Below the pieces are notes generated by a model. That model searched no databases. It had not been told where the DNA came from and saw only the letters and a program-made list of their open reading frames with translations. The position numbers were made by a program, and so were the translations under genes. Below are positions 1-6,478 of a stretch of 11,885 bases of DNA, in pieces (the first letter of the stretch is position 1; every line of letters starts with the position of its first letter). Origin of the DNA: Candidatus Methylomirabilota bacterium (GTDB lineage: Bacteria; Methylomirabilota; Methylomirabilia; Methylomirabilales; Methylomirabilaceae); contig JACQEV010000327.1 of the NCBI GenBank assembly GCA_016200385.1, positions 1-11,885 on the forward strand. Direction: 5' to 3'.

Positions 1-203
1 ACGTCTGATGGGGACGGCCTCGCTGTAGGATACAGCGCCAGCCCCGCGCGAGGCACCGCCCCCCGAGGAGCCTCGGCGACCGCCTTTGCCTTCTGATTGC
101 CGACCCAATTTGCGACCACCAATCCGGTGATCAGCGCCGTGGCAAAGACCACAGCCATCCCGATCGCGGTCACCTTCCATGGATTCCATCTCTCGTCCGA
201 CAT
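1..203 (-). CDS. Membrane-anchored protein of unknown function (N-terminal part; runs off the left edge)
   Basis: About 67 codons are visible on the minus strand from an ATG at 203 and stay open to the window edge, so the C-terminus is missing. A strong GGAGG ribosome binding site sits 7 bases upstream of the ATG, which fixes the start. The protein begins MSDERWNPWKV, followed by one hydrophobic segment at about residues 11-35 (IGMAVVFATALITGLVVAN) and then an Ala/Pro-rich stretch. This looks like a single N-terminal membrane anchor or uncleaved signal with the rest outside the cytoplasm. It is the last visible gene of a co-directional group with the two exported-protein genes upstream (898-1383 and 288-896), 84 bases after the second. 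No family is recognised from this fragment. Confidence 0.72.
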   Translation of the reverse strand, partial: MSDERWNPWKVTAIGMAVVFATALITGLVVANWVGNQKAKAVAEAPRGAVPRAGLALYPTARPSPSD

Positions 204-287
204 CGCTTTGCCTCCTTCCAGAACGACACAAGCCAACCATGGCCTCTCTTGCAAGTACCGGTAGCCATTGGAGAGCGCCTCAGAGGA

Positions 288-896
288 TCATCTCCCCCGG
301 CCATGCACAGCGGAGGCCGACCCGGGGAGTGCCCCCGTGCGGCCGCTTCCCGGAACGATCCCCATGGTCGCGTCTCCGGATCCGATGTGGCCCTGACCAG
401 GCGCCCCAAGCGCACTCACAGGCCGGCCACTGCCGGTGACGATCCCCGTTTGAGTGAACCCTCCCGATTTGCCCTCGCTGGATTCGCGGACTAGTGTGCC
501 AAGCTTTACCCCCAGCTCTCGCTGGGTGATCTCGCCCCAGCCTGCTCCATTCCGGTGCATCCTCCAGAGATTCGCAAGCGTCACGGGCGTCCCACTCTTG
601 ACGACCACCACCGTGCTCCAGGGGTTGGCGGTGTTGAGCGAACAGGTCCCACAAAGCGCTCGGAGGATCTTCGCCTCCCCGGGGCTCACTTTCCCCCCAT
701 TCGGCGGAGGCGTAGTCAGAAGGAACTGGAACGCCGGCCCGAGCTCCTCTCGCACCCCGTGTGCGGGAGCGGTCGTGGGGGCCGCAGCAGCGACCGTAAT
801 CACGTTGCTCCGCATGTCATGTGTCTCCTCGGCGGCGACCGGCATCGCCACAGCGAGGCCTAGCCCAAGCACGATCATCACGCGCTTCATCTCCAT
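288..896 (-). CDS. Exported protein of unknown function with a CxxC and a Gly/Ser-rich repeat tail
   Basis: 202 residues. An N-terminal signal peptide is clear: MEMKRVMIVLGLGLAVAMPVAAEE, probably cut near AAA/EE at residue 22-23. The middle has CGTC at 82-85 and the segment LWRMHRNGAGWGEITQRELG at 110-129, which looks like the 'MH..G.GWG.I...LGV' element of other poorly described exported proteins; this is from memory and untested. The tail (about 144-202) is rich in Gly and Ser and carries two imperfect copies of GIV(T/P)GSGR at 151-158 and 179-186. The upstream gene's TGA (898-900) is one base from this ATG, so translation is probably coupled. An ATG two codons later (890) is an alternative start. 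AAGGAG at 907-912 lies 10 bases from the first ATG. No function is assigned. Confidence 0.72.
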   Translation of the reverse strand: MEMKRVMIVLGLGLAVAMPVAAEETHDMRSNVITVAAAAPTTAPAHGVREELGPAFQFLLTTPPPNGGKVSPGEAKILRALCGTCSLNTANPWSTVVVVKSGTPVTLANLWRMHRNGAGWGEITQRELGVKLGTLVRESSEGKSGGFTQTGIVTGSGRPVSALGAPGQGHIGSGDATMGIVPGSGRTGALPGSASAVHGRGR

Positions 897-897
897 C

Positions 898-1383
898 TCA
901 CCTTGCTCCTTTCTTCGCGAGTGCCGCGGTGGTCCCCCCTCGTTCGTCGAGGATCTTTGCCGTCTGCAAGATGATCTCGGTGGCGGTCGCGCGATCCCGC
1001 GTGATAACGCCCCGCTTCGCGAGCACCCGCATCCGGGTCGCCTGCGGGCTCAGGCGGGCGAGCTCGATCTCAATATCCAGCGGGCTCTCCCGATTCCCGC
1101 TCTTGGCGAGGAACGTGATCCCTTCGGAGGTCTTGTCCACCTTCTCGACGGGGAGGGCCATCCGTTTCAGGGCCTCCCCGGTGCTCTGCCGGACCTGGTC
1201 CAGCGGGACGGTAAAGGTCTTGTACGCGACGTTATCCATCGTGTAGGCCACGCCGGTCCCCGCCGCCGTCCCGGCCCCCACCCCCAACAGGGTCACACCC
1301 ACGGCGGCACATCCTTGGCCGACGAGCACCGGGAGGAGAAAACCGAGCACTACACCCACCCTGGTTCTGGCTCGCGTGCTCAC
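898..1383 (-). CDS. DUF3568-type small exported protein, putative lipoprotein
   Basis: 161 residues. After a basic start there is a hydrophobic signal segment (about 9-22) and Cys25 in LVGQGCAA. The bases of a lipobox are only partly met (Gly-Gln-Gly before Cys), so lipid attachment is possible rather than certain. A Gly/Ala-rich stretch follows (30-45), then YTMDNVAYKTFTVPLDQVRQ (47-66) and a mixed alpha/beta region ending near 146. The order 'GC-AA-Gly-rich-Y..(N).....Y..pLd.v..A...al' is the DUF3568 pattern; the role of that family is unknown. The start is a GTG with AGGAGG directly against it; a second GAGG 7 bases upstream is the better-spaced ribosome site. An in-frame TGA lies 9 bases before the GTG, so no longer start exists. 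First gene of the 1383-to-1 group. Confidence 0.75.
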   Translation of the reverse strand: MSTRARTRVGVVLGFLLPVLVGQGCAAVGVTLLGVGAGTAAGTGVAYTMDNVAYKTFTVPLDQVRQSTGEALKRMALPVEKVDKTSEGITFLAKSGNRESPLDIEIELARLSPQATRMRVLAKRGVITRDRATATEIILQTAKILDERGGTTAALAKKGAR

Positions 1384-1922
1384 CCTCCTTCCTCATATCA
1401 CAGCGTCCGATCACTGGAATGGCAACCCTCGTGCCAGGTATTTGTCCGCGAAATTTCGGTAGTTACGAGGGGGCAATCCAGCTAGTATGTAAATTTTTCC
1501 TCCCAAAAGGGGGCAGGAGGATCGGGACTTCCTAGTGGAGCGATGCCTCGGAGAATCAGCGGACCTCATCCCGGGCACAACTAGGGGACCTTCAGCTTTG
1601 CCGTGCCGCTAGAATCCCGAGTGCGGCAGACGCGATTTGTGAGCCGCAGAAGTGCAGATTACACCCCCGTAACCTTCTCCGCGATTGTGCCATTACGCGG
1701 TCCTGCCAAGCGAGGATTGCCAGCTTCTTCTACCATCGACAAGACTGGCCCGAACCGGTGTGTTCCTCGTTGGCAACGGTGAAGACACTACCACGCAGCC
1801 CAACCGACCACTGCGTTCGGAACGCTCCCGCCACGAAATCACTTGGGCGTTCACAATGTCCTCGCCGTTATGAAAAACCGTGGATGTGGTCGGGGGGGGC
1901 AGGCGTTGAGAGCTCGGTGAGA
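1384..1922. other. Intergenic stretch without a recognisable gene
   Basis: About 540 bases between the exported-protein group and the end of the DUF167 gene, both on the minus strand. Short open frames exist (for example 1685-1873 plus) but none has a ribosome binding site or a recognisable protein. A 10-base palindrome CGAAATTTCG lies at 1449-1458. On the minus strand TTGCCA-N17-TGTGAT occurs just upstream of the GTG at 1383, but it would leave almost no leader, so it is not called as a promoter. No tRNA or terminator with a T-run was seen. Confidence 0.5.
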
Positions 1923-2228
1923 TTATGGCAATCGCTCTATCATCTCGTGGAGTGTGGCGCGAATTGCGTTGGCGCTGGCTGATGTGATCCGGATCGTCTT
2001 GAGGCGGGCGTGCTGGCCCGACACGATCTGAAGGCGGGATGGAGGCAGGTCGAGAGCCTTGGCCAGCAGGCGCAGGCAGGCCTCGTTGGCCCGCCCGTCC
2101 ACGGCAGGAGCGGTCACTCGAAGTTTCAGGATGCCGTCGGCTTCACCGAGGATCCCTTCGCGAGATGCCTTTGGCTGGAGATGGACGCGAAGGGAGACGG
2201 CCTCGCCCTCCTGCCGAACCAAGACCAT
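1923..2228 (-). CDS. yggU: DUF167 (YggU) family protein
   Basis: 101 residues, the usual length for the family. Family signatures are visible: RVHLQPKASRE (14-24), then LKLRVTAPAVDGRANEA (34-50) with the conserved P-x-x-[GD]-x-A-N-x-[AE] core, and IVSGQHARLKTIRI (68-81), matching the 'i.sG..sR.K.v.i' element. The fold is small alpha/beta; the biochemical role is not established. The ATG overlaps the yggT stop as TAATG (one shared base), so the gene is translationally coupled to yggT. This yggT-yggU pairing behind proC is a common bacterial arrangement and supports both calls. It ends with TAA at 1923-1925. Confidence 0.93.
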   Translation of the reverse strand: MVLVRQEGEAVSLRVHLQPKASREGILGEADGILKLRVTAPAVDGRANEACLRLLAKALDLPPSRLQIVSGQHARLKTIRITSASANAIRATLHEMIERLP

Positions 2229-2527
2229 TACCGGAGTCGCCAGGCCAGTTCGTTGAGTGAAGCGACCAGAAACCTCTGAACGAAGATGATCGCCAGGATG
2301 GCGACCAGCGGCGAAAAGTCAATTCCCCAACCCCGCGTCGGGAGCATTCGCTGGATCGGACGCAAGACCGGGTCCGTAGCGCGATAGAGGAACTGAACGA
2401 TCGGGTTCCAGGGGTCGGGGTTGACCCAGGAGACAATGGCCCGAACGATGATAATCCAATAATAGGCAGTCAGGGCGATGTCAAGGATCGTGGCTAGAGC
2501 GTTCAGCAGGTTGCTGGCAATGAACAT
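2228..2527 (-). CDS. yggT: YggT family integral membrane protein
   Basis: 99 residues, one YGGT repeat. Two hydrophobic segments are visible, about residues 5-33 and 70-92, joined by the conserved link SWVNPDPWNPIVQFLYRATD (33-52) and PVLRPIQRMLP (53-63); the second helix begins with the typical DFSP (70-73). The protein sits in the cytoplasmic membrane. Family members are linked with osmotic-stress tolerance and cell-division or photosystem membrane organisation in various bacteria, but the molecular function is unsettled. A GGAAGG site lies just upstream of the ATG at 2527. It overlaps the DUF167 gene by one base and lies 180 bases downstream of proC, with a large inverted repeat in that gap. 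Confidence 0.93.
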   Translation of the reverse strand: MFIASNLLNALATILDIALTAYYWIIIVRAIVSWVNPDPWNPIVQFLYRATDPVLRPIQRMLPTRGWGIDFSPLVAILAIIFVQRFLVASLNELAWRLR

Positions 2528-2613
2528 TCGCCTTCCCTAGTGCTCCCCAATATTTCGACCTAACTTGGTGGGGCATCGTGCCGGGCCAAGAAACGAGCAT
2601 AGCAAGGCGCGGA

Positions 2614-2669
2614 CCCTAGGGCCGACCGAGACGTACACACCTCGGTACGTCGCAGGGAGCGCCCTAGGG
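2614..2669. repeat. Nested inverted repeat in the proC-yggT gap
   Basis: A perfect 9-base outer arm, CCCTAGGGC (2614-2622), pairs with GCCCTAGGG (2661-2669). Inside it ACCGAG (2625-2630) pairs with CTCGGT (2641-2646), and an overlapping alternative pairs ACGTAC (2631-2636) with GTACGT (2645-2650). Each outer arm is itself the 8-base palindrome CCCTAGGG. No T-run follows on either strand, so this is not a normal intrinsic terminator. It could be a structured leader of yggT-yggU or an intergenic palindromic repeat. Confidence 0.6.
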
Positions 2670-2707
2670 GCCAGCAACGCCGCTAGGAGAAGTTAATTGG
2701 AACGGCA

Positions 2708-3523
2708 CTAGCGTTTGCCGAGCTCACGGGACCGATCCGTGGCCGCCTCCACTGCCTCCATCAGGGTCCCACGCAGTCCGCCTCGCTCCAGGGCATGTAG
2801 GCCGGCGATCGTCGTGCCGCCGGGAGAGGCCACCATGTCTTTCAGCTCTGCTGGATGGCGCCCGCTCTCGAGGAGCATCTTTGCGGCCCCCAGGACGGTC
2901 TGGGCGGCCAGGAGCTTTGCCACCTCGCGCGTGAGCCCCATCTTCACGCCCGCATCGGCCAGCGCCTCGATGAATAGGAACACGTAGGCGGGCCCGCTGC
3001 CGCTCAGACCGGTGACCGCATCAAGATGCTTCTCCTCGACCACGACCGCCTTTCCGACGGCGGCGAAGATCGCCTCGGCAACCTGCAGATCTTCGGCGGT
3101 CGCATGCTCGCCTCTGGCAATCCCTGCGGCGCCCGCCAGTACCAGGGCTGGCGCATTCGGCATCACCCGCACGATCCGGGCCTTTGCCGGCAGCCGCTCT
3201 GCGATAAAGGCGATCGGCGTACCGGCAGCGATCGAGATGACCGTCTTAGCCTGATCGACAGAAGGGGCAATCGCCTTCAGCGCCACCTCCATGTCCTGTG
3301 GCTTCACCGCGAGGATCAGGATCGACGCTTTCGCCGCCACGTCTCGGCCCTCGGCAACAGTCCGGACGCCGTAGCGCTGATCAATGTCCCGCCGCCTGGC
3401 CTCGATGATGTCGCAGGCCAGAAGTTGTTCAGCGGTCACCAGCTTGGCTTCAAGCAGTCCGCGAATCATGGCTTCAGCCATGTTCCCCGCGCCGATAAAC
3501 CCGATGGTCCTGCCCTGCAACAT
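2708..3523 (-). CDS. proC: Pyrroline-5-carboxylate reductase
   Basis: 271 residues, full length for ProC. It catalyses the last step of proline synthesis in the cytosol: 1-pyrroline-5-carboxylate plus NAD(P)H gives L-proline. The N-terminal Rossmann fold shows GFIGAGNMAEA (8-18) for the dinucleotide; AVKPQ (72-76) and MPN (121-123) are conserved coenzyme/substrate-side motifs. The C-terminal dimerisation domain has GLSGSGPAY (172-180) and the family signature around PGGTTIAGL (234-242). GGGAGG lies 4 bases upstream of the ATG at 3523. The gene is divergent from thrB, with 166 bases between the starts, and is followed by yggT and the DUF167 gene, a frequent neighbourhood for proC. Confidence 0.97.
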   Translation of the reverse strand: MLQGRTIGFIGAGNMAEAMIRGLLEAKLVTAEQLLACDIIEARRRDIDQRYGVRTVAEGRDVAAKASILILAVKPQDMEVALKAIAPSVDQAKTVISIAAGTPIAFIAERLPAKARIVRVMPNAPALVLAGAAGIARGEHATAEDLQVAEAIFAAVGKAVVVEEKHLDAVTGLSGSGPAYVFLFIEALADAGVKMGLTREVAKLLAAQTVLGAAKMLLESGRHPAELKDMVASPGGTTIAGLHALERGGLRGTLMEAVEAATDRSRELGKR

Positions 3524-3621
3524 GCAACCTCCCTCACGCCAGCGACGGTCCCTCGTCTTATAGCGTCAAACCCTGAGCGAGTCAAGGGGATTTGCCAAGC
3601 CATCCGCTCCACAAGAACTCC

Positions 3622-3650
3622 TTGCGGCGGCGTAAGAATTGCGGTATATG
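3622..3650 (+). promoter_or_regulatory. Candidate sigma-70 promoter for thrB
   Basis: TTGCGG (3622-3627), a 17-base spacer, then TATATG (3645-3650). Predicted start near 3657 would give a leader of about 33 bases that contains the GAGGG ribosome site 6 bases before the thrB ATG at 3690. The -35 box matches only three of six consensus bases. This region also lies between divergent proC and thrB. Confidence 0.45.
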
Positions 3651-3689
3651 GTGGGGACTGCGAACAGGGAGGGAGCAAGAGGGAACTCG

Positions 3690-4598
3690 ATGAAACGGGC
3701 GAGGGTACGGGTACCGGCCTCGACGGCCAACCTGGGTTCCGGCTTTGATACCCTGGGGATGGCCCTCACTCTCTATAACGAGGTCGAGCTGACCGAAGAA
3801 GGCGAGGGCCTGCAGCTTGTCGTCGAGGGCGAGGGGAAAGCGACGCTAGAAAGGGCGGGGACTCAGAACCTTGTGGTTCGGGCAATTCAGGCAACACTGG
3901 AGGACCTCGGCGCCCGTCTAGCCGGATTGAAGGTGTGTCAAACCAACCGAATCCCGCTTCGGCGCGGCCTGGGGAGCAGTGCCGCCGCTTGTCTTGGCGG
4001 GATCGCCGCCGCAGCGCGCTTGGCCGGCGTCGAACTCTCCACCGACGAGATCCTCGCTCGAGCCCTTCCCTTCGAGGGTCACCCTGACAACATTGCCCCG
4101 GCCCTGATGGGCGGATTGACCGCCTCTGCCATCGTCGAGGGCCGCGTCGTCTCTGCCAGAGTCCCCGTTCCTGAGCGTCTGAGGGCCGTGGCGGTGATCC
4201 CCATTCTGGAAATGGCCACCAAACGCGCCCGAGAGGTTCTGCCCAAGCAGGTCCCGTTCCAGGACGCGGTCTTCAATCTGAACCGCCTCGCCCTGCTGCT
4301 GGCCGGCCTCGTCACCGATCGTCTCGACCTGCTGGCGGCCGGATCGGAGGACCGCCTCCACCAGCCCTATCGGGCGGGACTACTGCCAGGGATGGAAGCA
4401 ATTATTGAAGAGGGGCGCCGGGCCGGCGCGCTGGCTGCCTTCCTCAGCGGGGCGGGCTCGTCACTGCTGGCACTAGTCAGTGGGGACGGCGAGGAGATCG
4501 GGCGACTCATGAGCGAGCGCTGGCAGCGTGAGTTCGGGATCGAGAACAGCGTCCGCCTCCTGGAGATCGACCGCCAGGGGCTTATCTACCTGGAATGA
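3690..4598 (+). CDS. thrB: Homoserine kinase (GHMP family)
   Basis: 302 residues from the ATG at 3690. It phosphorylates L-homoserine with ATP to O-phosphohomoserine, the substrate of threonine synthase. GHMP-family landmarks are in order: PASTANLGSGFD (9-20), the glycine-rich phosphate-binding loop P-x-x-x-GLGSSAA (about 89-99), EGHPDNIAPAL (129-139), and the C-terminal LSGAGSS (252-258). The frame is open upstream to 3639, but the extra 17 residues are unlike the family, and GAGGG lies 6 bases before the ATG at 3690, so the shorter start is chosen. thrB stands alone here without hom or thrC, and its 3' end faces the FKBP gene 27 bases away. Confidence 0.96.
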   Translation: MKRARVRVPASTANLGSGFDTLGMALTLYNEVELTEEGEGLQLVVEGEGKATLERAGTQNLVVRAIQATLEDLGARLAGLKVCQTNRIPLRRGLGSSAAACLGGIAAAARLAGVELSTDEILARALPFEGHPDNIAPALMGGLTASAIVEGRVVSARVPVPERLRAVAVIPILEMATKRAREVLPKQVPFQDAVFNLNRLALLLAGLVTDRLDLLAAGSEDRLHQPYRAGLLPGMEAIIEEGRRAGALAAFLSGAGSSLLALVSGDGEEIGRLMSERWQREFGIENSVRLLEIDRQGLIYLE

Positions 4599-4625
4599 CA
4601 CACGTCAGATTGGGCCACCGTGCGC

Positions 4626-5192
4626 TTACTTAGCCGGGACGGGATCCACGCCGACGATCTTGACGTCGAAGGTCAGGGTCATGCCCGCCAGAGGATGATT
4701 GGCGTCGAGCACAATCGTCTTCTCCTTGACTTCCTTGACCAACAGCGGGATGGGCGCGCCGCTCCCTTGCTGATTTCTGGCCATAAGACGAGTCCCCACC
4801 TTCTGCGAATCTGGTGGGATCCGTTCCTTCGGAACCTCGATAACCGCCTCGGGCTTGACCGGTCCGTACGCCTCCTGGGGCGGGATGACGACATGCTTCT
4901 GGTCGCCGGCATGCAGGCCCTTTAGTGCCTTTTCCAGTCCGGGGATGATCTGCCCTTCCCCATGGGTGTAGGCCAGAGGCTCCTGACCCTTGTTGGTATC
5001 GAGGAGCTTCCCCTTCTCATCGGTAAGCGTGTACTCGATCTTCACAGCGGAGCCATTTTGAATCACCGGATCGGCCGTCTTGGGCTTGGCCGATCCCTTT
5101 TCTGGCGACTCGGCAAGGACGAGTCCCCCTCCCAGCGCCACCACCATCATCAGCATGGCCACAAGAATCGAAACAACCTTGATCTTCAGCAT
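4626..5192 (-). CDS. Exported FKBP-type peptidyl-prolyl cis-trans isomerase, SlyD-like
   Basis: 188 residues from the ATG at 5192, which has GGAGG 7 bases upstream; a GTG 33 bases further up is open but has no such site. A signal peptide is evident (MLKIKVVSILVAMLMMVVAL, then LVLA/ES near residue 27-28). The mature part has the FKBP core: VKIEYTLTDEKGKLLDT (50-66), GQIIPGLEKALKGL (80-93), PPQEAYG (104-110), then a SlyD-type insert-in-flap domain (about 112-160) and the returning strand LDANHPLAGMTLTFDVKI (162-179), typical of SlyD-like proteins. The metal-binding His/Cys-rich tail of cytosolic SlyD is absent. It probably acts as a periplasmic proline isomerase and chaperone. It is convergent with thrB; no T-run terminator is visible between them. 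Confidence 0.93.
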   Translation of the reverse strand: MLKIKVVSILVAMLMMVVALGGGLVLAESPEKGSAKPKTADPVIQNGSAVKIEYTLTDEKGKLLDTNKGQEPLAYTHGEGQIIPGLEKALKGLHAGDQKHVVIPPQEAYGPVKPEAVIEVPKERIPPDSQKVGTRLMARNQQGSGAPIPLLVKEVKEKTIVLDANHPLAGMTLTFDVKIVGVDPVPAK

Positions 5193-5361
5193 CCTGCGTC
5201 CTCCACCGTGTGTTCCCTTGGGCACCGTATCCGCTCAAACGCACTAGCGATAGTACGCCCCCCCGATCCTCAAGCGCAATTGAAAAGTGTCGTCCCCTTA
5301 CCCCCCCTTCGATCTCCCGGGTATGAGGAAACGAGGAACGGCGAGAGGCCCTGCAGGGGTA

Positions 5362-5407
5362 GTGTCCCAATGGGATGGGTAAGCCCGCAAGGGCTGCTAA
5401 TTAGAAC
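5362..5407 (+). repeat. Left copy of an imperfect 46-base direct repeat flanking the accessory block
   Basis: Aligned without gaps to 10851-10896, I count 35 matches of 46. The best-kept core is GCCCGCAAGGG (5383-5393 and 10872-10882), flanked by ATGG before and TGC after in both copies. In this copy AGCCC-GCAA-GGGCT (5382-5395) can form a GNRA-capped hairpin. Confidence 0.45.
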
Positions 5408-5506
5408 GCTGCCGCCCGATGCATTCACTCTGGTGCCCAATTTGCTGCAGCCATAATCGGTTTATGCTGATCAATGGTTGTTGGCACCGGCGGGTTCCAG
5501 CGGACC

Positions 5507-5535
5507 TTGACAGGTCCTTGCAAATCGGGAAGAAT
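5507..5535 (+). promoter_or_regulatory. Candidate sigma-70 promoter upstream of the zinc-binding protein gene
   Basis: A consensus TTGACA (5507-5512), a 17-base spacer, and AAGAAT (5530-5535). The predicted start is near 5542, about 70 bases before the ATG at 5611. It could also be a cassette promoter (Pc-like) if the gene at 5611 is an integron cassette. Confidence 0.5.
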
Positions 5536-5546
5536 TGCCGCAGTTG

Positions 5547-5558
5547 TCAGACGTCTGA
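5547..5558. promoter_or_regulatory. Perfect 12-base palindrome at a predicted transcription start, possible operator
   Basis: TCAGACGTCTGA reads the same on both strands. It begins 12 bases after the -10 box of the candidate promoter at 5507-5535, a position where a bound dimeric regulator would block transcription. The regulator is unknown. Confidence 0.4.
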
Positions 5559-5610
5559 GAACGGAGATATGCTGACCAGCATACTCATTAGACGAAAAAG
5601 AGGTGACAGA

Positions 5611-6096
5611 ATGGCCAAACGAAACGCTCAACCGAAAATTGCGTCCCCTTCGAAGCGAAAAGCAGGTGACAGGCCGAGGTGTGGTCTCTGTGGAAAGACC
5701 GGCAGATTGATCAAGACAGATTGTTGCGGGAACTGGATTTGCGATGACGAGCACAAGTACGTCCTGTTCTCGTACGCGCGAAACAGTTGTCATCGGAATC
5801 ACAGCCGCTACACCCTCTGTGCATACCACCACAACGAAGGGCACGCAGGCGACTGGAAGAATTGTGGGGAGTGTCGCAACGCGTTCGAGACCGAGATGTA
5901 TGTGTGGTACGGGACAAACGAGTCCAATTTCGAGAAACTCCAGAATCCCCCTTCATACGAACCGACCAAGTGCTCCAAGTGTGGACTGATCATCAAACTG
6001 GGAACGGACGGGTTCACCCAGAGCGGGGACGAGTACTGGTGCGAGGAATGTAGCGCGAAGGAAATGGAGAAAAGATTCCGTCGAACCAAGGGCTGA
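5611..6096 (+). CDS. Cys/His-rich putative zinc-binding protein of unknown function
   Basis: 161 residues from the ATG at 5611, chosen because GAGG lies 7 bases upstream. The frame is open back to 5419 and that extension also has Cys pairs (CPICC, CRSC), but has no ribosome site. After a basic N-terminus, putative metal sites are C24-x2-C27, C38-C39 and C44, C60-H61 with H64, C70 with H73/H74/H78, C85-x2-C88, C121-x2-C124 and C144-x2-C147: thirteen Cys in all, so several zinc sites. A striking block is VLFSYARNSCHRNH (51-64), and YVWYGTNESNFEKL (97-110) looks like a conserved non-metal segment. The last pairs (121-147) form a zinc ribbon-like unit. The stop codon overlaps a candidate attC (6092-6141), so it may be a captured cassette. 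I do not recognise a named family; the protein looks intact and functional. Confidence 0.75.
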   Translation: MAKRNAQPKIASPSKRKAGDRPRCGLCGKTGRLIKTDCCGNWICDDEHKYVLFSYARNSCHRNHSRYTLCAYHHNEGHAGDWKNCGECRNAFETEMYVWYGTNESNFEKLQNPPSYEPTKCSKCGLIIKLGTDGFTQSGDEYWCEECSAKEMEKRFRRTKG

Positions 6097-6141
6097 ACCG
6101 TACCGGTGCCACTCGCGGCGCTGGGCACCGACCGGTTAGCC
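6092..6141 (+). other. Candidate attC site overlapping the stop of the zinc-binding protein gene
   Basis: The left box GCTGAAC (6092-6098) and the right box GTTAGCC (6135-6141) bracket an inverted repeat: CGGTGCC (6104-6110) pairs with GGCACCG (6124-6130), and GGGCT..AACCG on the left matches CGGTTAGCCC on the right, with unpaired bases between. At 50 bases it is shorter than most attC sites and the left box departs from RYYYAAC at one position. The core G^TTAGCC is identical to the one at 6762 and to those of two downstream sites. Confidence 0.5.
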
Positions 6142-6391
6142 CTGACGGTTAGGTACTGAATCTCGATTCAAGGAGGATAATGGGGCGCTGAAGGTGGGCG
6201 AGGTGGTGGGCTATCGAGAAGTGCCGGGCTGGCTTGATTTTTTTGCTTGATTTGTTATTCACCGGAAGCTCTAACGCCAACGTCTCGAATGAGGTGTCAT
6301 TGCGAAGGAACGGCGTGACTGAAGCAATCTTAAAAAGGCTCTTCAGGCAATGGTGTGGGTAACTGGATTGTCTGTCATTGTGGTATCTGAA
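6142..6391. other. Gene-free stretch with degraded sequence and a small palindromic repeat
   Basis: No complete gene is visible. AAGGAGG at about 6170 precedes an ATG that stops after three codons; a nearby frame reading LKVGEVVGYREVPGWLDFF then stops in a T-run, which looks like the broken start of a lost gene. An isolated CTCTAAC box (6269-6275) has no partner. At 6296-6331, GTCATTGCGA and GAAGCAATCTT form the ends of a small inverted element (ATTGC/GCAAT) similar in look to short intergenic repeats found in many bacteria. Confidence 0.4.
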
Positions 6392-6465
6392 TCGTAGGGG
6401 CGCTGCTTGCTGCGCCCTTCTCGGGGTCAGAGGCTGGTTGGGCAGGGCAAGCCCTGCCCCTACGA
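6392..6465. repeat. 74-base palindromic element with 10-base terminal inverted repeats (MITE/REP-like)
   Basis: The ends are exact inverted repeats, TCGTAGGGGC (6392-6401) and GCCCCTACGA (6456-6465). The whole 26-base arms (6392-6417 and 6440-6465) match as inverted repeats at 20 positions, and each arm folds on itself: GGGCGC/GCGCCC in the left arm, GGGCAGGG/CCCTGCCC in the right. It ends 13 bases before recognisable integrase homology starts, so it may mark the breakpoint that removed the rest of that gene. No coding capacity. Confidence 0.65.
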
Positions 6466-6478
6466 GGATCCTGATCCC

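Noticed and set aside
454..1485. 343-residue open frame on the plus strand
   Set aside because: It lies opposite two genes with signal peptides, ribosome sites and coupled stops; it is a by-product of GC-rich coding on the other strand and resembles no protein.
1500..1521. CCTCCC/GGGGG hairpin near a T-run as a terminator
   Set aside because: The T-run precedes the hairpin on the plus strand and becomes an A-run after it on the minus strand, so it does not fit an intrinsic terminator on either.
1685..1873. 62-residue plus-strand frame in the 1384-1922 gap
   Set aside because: No ribosome site, no hydrophobic or domain pattern; length is expected by chance.
3026..3748. 240-residue open frame opposite proC
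   Set aside because: proC is certain on the minus strand; the opposite frame has no ribosome site and no recognisable domain.
5556..5593. attC-like fold TGAGAAC...ATTAGAC before the zinc-binding gene
   Set aside because: Only 38 bases, the first G of the core is A, and the outer arms barely pair; kept only as a possible worn boundary.
5419..5610. N-terminal extension of the zinc-binding protein with CPICC and CRSC
   Set aside because: The start at 5419 has no ribosome site, precedes the best promoter (5507), and the ATG at 5611 is well placed behind GAGG. The Cys pairs leave a small doubt.
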